DNA from: Rhynchopus euleeides
Taxonomy: Eukaryota; Euglenozoa; Diplonemea; Diplonemida; Diplonemidae
DNA: 64,000 nucleotides
Direction of reading: 5' to 3'
NCBI GenBank assembly: GCA_963210315.1
Contig: OY723294.1
Span: 1,426,001 to 1,490,000 of the forward strand
A program made the translations under genes and the position numbers. How positions within the stretch are numbered: the first letter of the stretch is position 1; the number at the start of each line of letters is the position of its first letter. The notes beneath the pieces were generated by a model. That model was not told the origin of the DNA, did no database searches, and worked only from the letters and a program-made list of their open reading frames with translations. Shown piece after piece: positions 60,501-64,000 of this stretch.

Positions 60501-63500
60501 CCTAACTACCGAGCATGATTATGAGGAGGGCTGGTCCTGCCCAGCCTGCACCTTCCGTAATTCGGAGGGGAGTGCGGCATGCGAGATGTGCGAAACTCCA
60601 AAGGATGTATCGGGGGCATCGCCCGGTGGAGGGGGAGGAGGAGGTGGTGGGGGAGGGGATTCCCTCTGGCAGTGCAAGGTGTGCACTCTAATGAACCCCG
60701 GCGACGCGGAGAAGTGCGCCGCCTGCGAGAAGCCCCGGCACAGAACCCCCAACACAGGAGCCGATGCGGAGGCGGAGGGGGGGCCGGCTGGCGACGGCAG
60801 TTCATCACCCTCCGCTGCAACCCCGATGCCTCTGGGGAGTGTGGGGGCGGAGGCAATCGGCAGGGCGGAGGAGAGGGTTCGCAACGCAGAGGAGGCCCAC
60901 CGGAGCGATATTGCGAGCGGAGGGGGGAAGGAATGGCTCTCCCCAGGCATGCCGGTGTACAACACCCTCCTCCGGAGGGTCGATGAGGTGGTGTCCTCTG
61001 TGGATTCTTCGGCGATTGTCTGCAGAAACCCCTCCGCTCCTCTGCTGACCTACTCCGTCCGGAGCAGATTTCTCAGACTCCCCTTCCCAGAGTGTGCCCC
61101 AGGGGATGGGTTAACCACACCGCCACACCCTCCCACTTCCCCTGCGGTGGTACTCCAGGAAGGTTTCTGCCTCCGCAGGCAGTGCAGTGTAGGGAGAGGT
61201 GAATCCGCAGAGGTGTGGCGGATCTCCAAGACCTCCCGCCGTGCCGCCACAGCGGTGTCACTACTCTCGGGGGCAAGCCGTGAGGTGTCGCAGGAGAGCC
61301 TCGGGGGTGGGAGGGGCGATGAACGTTTCCACATCGCCCCACAGGTCCCCCTGGGGAGCGAGATGCTGGTGAGGTGCAGGGCTTTCCGTGCGGAGCCTGT
61401 GGTTGCCGCGGTGGAGGGGCTGCTTGCCTCACGCGAGCCCTGCGTGGCGCAATCCTCCGAGGCAAGGCGGGTCGAGCCGAGGCCCTGGCGGGACGACTCC
61501 AACCTCGACAGGTCCCTCCACATCCCAACCCACACCGCGCTGTGCTGCGCGGCGCTCCGATCCCTCCTCGGAACGGTGCTCCTCTACATCCCCGAGATCC
61601 ACTCCTATGCGGTCTACTTCCCCCACCTCGGCATCACATCGGTCGCCCATGCTTCGGACTGCTTCCCTGTGCCCCCCGGTGAAGGCATCCCTGTCGGGGT
61701 ATACCCCGCAGAGAAGCAAGGCCCTGCGTCACTCCCGTTGGGCCTCCGCCTCGCAGAGCTCACAGGGAAGCCATCGGGGGAGTCGGGGGATGCGGGAAAT
61801 GCGGAAAATCCACCTCCAGCTGCGGAGTTCGGGAGCTTTTCTGGCGGGGGGGCACCGGGGTGCCAAGGCTCCGCAGAGGCGAAGAGGTTCTACGCTGTGT
61901 TCACCTCGTTTGCAAAGGGGCTGCGCGTCTGCACCTCGACGGGCCTCTCAGAGCTCCCCCATTCCGTCCGCCACGCATTGGATGTGGGGTTCACCAAGGG
62001 CTCCGACACACCGAACCTCCTCTCCCCATTCGCCCTGCGTGACATCCTCCTAACCGTCTCCGGGCTCCACAAGCCTGACACCCTGGGCACCCAACCCCTG
62101 CAGGAGAGGCTGCCGGAGCTGCTCGCTGCGCACCCCATCCTCCGCAGCCTGATATCACGGAGGGGTGTGACGCCACTCTGCGGGGGGCCCTTCCGCCAGG
62201 CTCTCGCAAGGGTGAACGCGCTGCACAGCCTGGTGTACGGCATGCCGTGCCAAGCAGTGGGGGTGCGTTTGAAGCAGGGTGGTGTGGGTGTTGGCAGCCC
62301 CACCTCCGCTTCCCCGCAGAGGGAGGGGCCAGAGGAGAGGCCCCTGATGCGCCTGTTAGGGCATGAGGTTGTCGCGAGGCAGCTTCTGTATTTTGCGGAC
62401 TACGGGTCTCTGATGGCGCTCCTCCAATCCCTGCCGAGGTGTTTCCGCAGCCCTGCCCAGGAGGGGGGCAACCCTGCCTGGAGGAGGTTCTGGGAATCCG
62501 CTTCCGAGGCCTTCAACGCGCCGAGCGAGATCTTCCAACTCAAAGACCCGGCGAGGGAGTTCACCTTCCCCGAAGCTCCCTCTTCCACATCCACCACAAC
62601 CCCGTCCATCAGGGAGGCGCATATCTTGACGATCTACCGGGGCGATGGGAGTGGGTCCTCCCCGTATGACATGGCTTCCACCTTTGCAGGTCTGGATCGC
62701 CCTACCCTTGTCGACGCGTTCCGGTCGGAGTATCGGCATGCGGTGTTGGAGGGAGGGGTGGGCGGGTCTGCCGTCACAACGCTCCTCACAGAGTCCTTCC
62801 CGGCATTCGCGGGGTGGTCTGCGGGGAGGGGGGGTGGCGGTGGGGGCACGGAGGTCCATGGCACGTCCCTCGCCACCCCGGCGCTCCCGGCGCCGCATTT
62901 GCCTGGGGGGGAGGAGTTCTCCGCGACGCATGCGAGGGTTGTGGCGCGGAGGGCCGCAGCGGCAGCAGCATCAGCATCAACGGAGGCAATCCACACCGCC
63001 TCCCCCGATATGCTCCAGGAAGCGCTTCTGGCATGCACCGCGTCACAAGCTCTCTCCTCCCTCCCCTCTGCAGCAGTCGGGTGCTACCTCCAGAGCCTCT
63101 CAGGGGCAGAGGAGGAACGCCTCGCCTTCGCCTCGCTGGAGAGCGGAGCTGCTGAGAGGAGCCGCCGCCCTGCCGCCACCTCCACCAACTCCTCCACCTC
63201 CTCCACCTCCACAGCAGCAGAGGCGGGAGCGGAGGTGAAACCCTCTGGGAATTCCTCCTCTCCGCCTTCCCCTGCGTCCCCTCCTCCTCCGGAGAGGGAG
63301 GAGGGGGAGGAGCTGCAGGGGGGAGTGCACAGCCTCAACCCCCTGGTGTCTGCCCTCTACGCCGATGCCCACTCCACGAAGCTGCGGAGGGGCGGGAGGG
63401 GCAACCCCGCCTGGCTCCCCTCAGGCGTCTTCCCCGGGTGGGGGATCAAGGCGGGGTGCCTTGCCAGGGTGAGCCCCGACGCGGATGCGGCAAAGCTGCG

Positions 63501-64000
63501 GGATATGCTGCAGCCGTTCCCAGGGGTGGTTGGCGGGGGCACCGCGGAGGGGTGGGAGATCTGCGCCTCTCCGTGCGGCGTGGTTGCGGAGAGGGGTGCC
63601 AAGAAGAAGCCGGATGGGGAGCGGGGCTCCGCCCCGGCAGGCCGGGTCGCCGTGGCACTCCGCGTTGTGTGCCGGAGGAGGGGTGCCTCTGGGGGGGATG
63701 GCTGTGAGGGGGGCGCCGACACACCCCCGCCCAGACGACGCGGGACGATGCGTGGGAGGAAGGCTGGCAAGGCCCCACGCGGCACCACCCGGGACACATC
63801 ACCCCCGCCTCTGTGCGAAGCACAGCAGAACGGGGAGTTCTTCCGACACACCGATGGATACGACTACCTCTCTGTGGAGCTCCCCCCGAGGAAGCTCCCC
63901 GGTTGGCTCGTTGAGGTGTTCAAAACCCCCCCGCGCCGCGACGCCCGCTTCGTCGCGGATGCGGCAGAGGGGAAATTCTCCCGCAGCTCCGTCCCCCCGC
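57541..64000 (+). CDS. Giant CHY/CTCHY/RING and RanBP2 zinc-finger protein (3' end outside window)
   Basis: Open from ATG 57541 to the last base: 2,153 codons with no stop. Residues 9-90 match a CHY zinc finger (C-x-H, then CC, then CRACHD spacing). Residues about 96-125 match the CTCHY finger (HCEPCGFC...HCDTCRRC). Residues 147-190 look like a RING-type finger (CGRC ... C-x4-YH-x2-C ... CPGC). This is the order of PIRH2/RCHY1-type ubiquitin ligases. Two RanBP2-type fingers follow at about 999-1,018 and 1,043-1,062 (W-x-C-x2-C-x10-C-x2-C), which in other proteins bind ubiquitin or RNA. The rest alternates globular parts with Ser/Gly/Pro linkers. A huge ubiquitin ligase is inferred. The last CHY His is replaced by Cys. 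An acceptor-like cacgcag lies 20 bases before the ATG. Confidence 0.82.
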   Translation, partial: MEAAEAATCRHVDSNCSIRFDCCYVFHSCRACHDASDCAAAVGKSRGMLVDIRCGTCSVIQSALDQAPTASCMSCGSAFAASFCKACAVWDSAPRHCEPCGFCTQRNHTHCDTCRRCVRQFPNSGLRHVCHATLRQMWEGHPHLASCGRCLQPFAEPTSEALYLSECGDRAYHQTCAAGMRWDFTCPGCASRREASAGDTSPPGGDSDSASATATPPLPAGVVLRSATCGALCATTPSSLPQGHAGSCFAEVSLLGASPCLASFVDIPLPGGGGGLPSSSSPSPPSSSAKLQAFLALPPRGSGGSEAAGSEGAGVALPHQPFTSGAAEFTIEACDPGDGGKLAPLWVGFLDPGRCTAAALSEEAEGLLRRAAGGGTRDASSADEDGGDGGESDGGSATSEGSSASNGGGVEGEEDAADASRSSPFALFDVSSFASRWEAELDARRAMHETVPNTLCITWSLSPPPSPTAEGWGDVPPEGEENPPQSILRVVVSTQGLGSSLHLTTIEVGIPPPRGPLIPVTLSSSINSTDHPHHPSPPRAVLPASLWAARAGGACLPTPKALVPVWDLTCPEGSPFAGGRHVVFRGGVVAGEGEGEGKGPSPKPLLRRWAVQGAAPPGALSAKILLCERYGCLREVDTVADRGDLCALPENPDPSGEGPATAHPVLAAEENRISAALPTWGGSQAPRHCGTYLPRWGGTGFCEPSSPAGPCESCCEAQGGKKSWRPMQPLRMSGFAGASSVLFLSHSASSPTSCAVLQWPSGNILHNIPLGRLSAAPPFLFDIGEAVVPGVSLLQQGGGGGGGGDGPPILLPDTVVAPPRHRVVQRRCLPGGEPYYRLRSEEGEVGGDEDAVGGMGWVSEARLMPVEVPSVGSEGKMPQTAMFHVVASRGVAEGGAGGDAGEKPGDSQTFRRVWLSFSSETFHCGGGGAEPPAAGQPIVCCTPSTPCELCKTLADRHLRFMGIGSYTLPDTPGGEEEKEKEKDEDAPLTTEHDYEEGWSCPACTFRNSEGSAACEMCETPKDVSGASPGGGGGGGGGGGDSLWQCKVCTLMNPGDAEKCAACEKPRHRTPNTGADAEAEGGPAGDGSSSPSAATPMPLGSVGAEAIGRAEERVRNAEEAHRSDIASGGGKEWLSPGMPVYNTLLRRVDEVVSSVDSSAIVCRNPSAPLLTYSVRSRFLRLPFPECAPGDGLTTPPHPPTSPAVVLQEGFCLRRQCSVGRGESAEVWRISKTSRRAATAVSLLSGASREVSQESLGGGRGDERFHIAPQVPLGSEMLVRCRAFRAEPVVAAVEGLLASREPCVAQSSEARRVEPRPWRDDSNLDRSLHIPTHTALCCAALRSLLGTVLLYIPEIHSYAVYFPHLGITSVAHASDCFPVPPGEGIPVGVYPAEKQGPASLPLGLRLAELTGKPSGESGDAGNAENPPPAAEFGSFSGGGAPGCQGSAEAKRFYAVFTSFAKGLRVCTSTGLSELPHSVRHALDVGFTKGSDTPNLLSPFALRDILLTVSGLHKPDTLGTQPLQERLPELLAAHPILRSLISRRGVTPLCGGPFRQALARVNALHSLVYGMPCQAVGVRLKQGGVGVGSPTSASPQREGPEERPLMRLLGHEVVARQLLYFADYGSLMALLQSLPRCFRSPAQEGGNPAWRRFWESASEAFNAPSEIFQLKDPAREFTFPEAPSSTSTTTPSIREAHILTIYRGDGSGSSPYDMASTFAGLDRPTLVDAFRSEYRHAVLEGGVGGSAVTTLLTESFPAFAGWSAGRGGGGGGTEVHGTSLATPALPAPHLPGGEEFSATHARVVARRAAAAAASASTEAIHTASPDMLQEALLACTASQALSSLPSAAVGCYLQSLSGAEEERLAFASLESGAAERSRRPAATSTNSSTSSTSTAAEAGAEVKPSGNSSSPPSPASPPPPEREEGEELQGGVHSLNPLVSALYADAHSTKLRRGGRGNPAWLPSGVFPGWGIKAGCLARVSPDADAAKLRDMLQPFPGVVGGGTAEGWEICASPCGVVAERGAKKKPDGERGSAPAGRVAVALRVVCRRRGASGGDGCEGGADTPPPRRRGTMRGRKAGKAPRGTTRDTSPPPLCEAQQNGEFFRHTDGYDYLSVELPPRKLPGWLVEVFKTPPRRDARFVADAAEGKFSRSSVPP

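Overview
This is a 64 kb eukaryotic nuclear window, GC-rich and full of G/C homopolymer tracts. Every convincingly host-like protein gene lies on the + strand: two tandem p32/MAM33 genes, a secreted Cys-rich protein, a giant Kelch protein, EMC8/9, an acyl-CoA oxidase-like enzyme, Dnmt2, a second secreted Cys-rich repeat protein, a MIB/HERC2-domain protein, a small two-exon gene, a GT25 glycosyltransferase and a giant CHY/RING zinc-finger protein. Most start codons lie shortly downstream of a pyrimidine-rich stretch ending in AG. Cis-introns are few, short and begin GTATGN. Co-directional clustering, tandem duplication, AG acceptors near start codons and a LINE with a 2A peptide together suggest Euglenozoa, most likely a diplonemid. 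This is inference: no spliced-leader gene was found.

Layout. 1-13.6 kb is a gene-dense block. 14.0-24.8 kb is a nest of mobile elements inside one hAT-like element (CAGG ends, 8-bp target duplication). One insertion in it is an AT-rich palindromic pack that itself carries a 3.1 kb terminal-inverted-repeat transposon with two ORFs. The other is an apparently intact 5.8 kb non-LTR retrotransposon with a coiled-coil ORF1, a candidate -1 frameshift site, a 2A peptide and an endonuclease/RT/RNase H ORF2. 27.2-36.4 kb is a second host-gene block. 36.4-56.1 kb is gene-poor and transposon-rich, with a four-level nest at 38.9-42.2 kb whose target duplications can be read at each level, a large TIR element at 42.4-44.6 kb, a tandemly duplicated hAT-like copy at 44.8-47.2 kb, two nearly identical 345-bp MITEs and one isolated Cys/His-repeat ORF. 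56.1-64 kb carries the glycosyltransferase and a reading frame of more than 2,150 codons that runs off the right edge.

The host genes are housekeeping (mitochondrial p32, ER membrane complex, lipid oxidation, tRNA methylation), secretory, or large scaffold/ubiquitin-type proteins. They do not form one pathway; their shared orientation suggests a common transcription unit. The most interesting biology is in the mobile elements: the 2A/frameshift LINE, and a CACGGTGG-ended transposon family whose 2-bp target duplication is supported by a reconstructed empty site.
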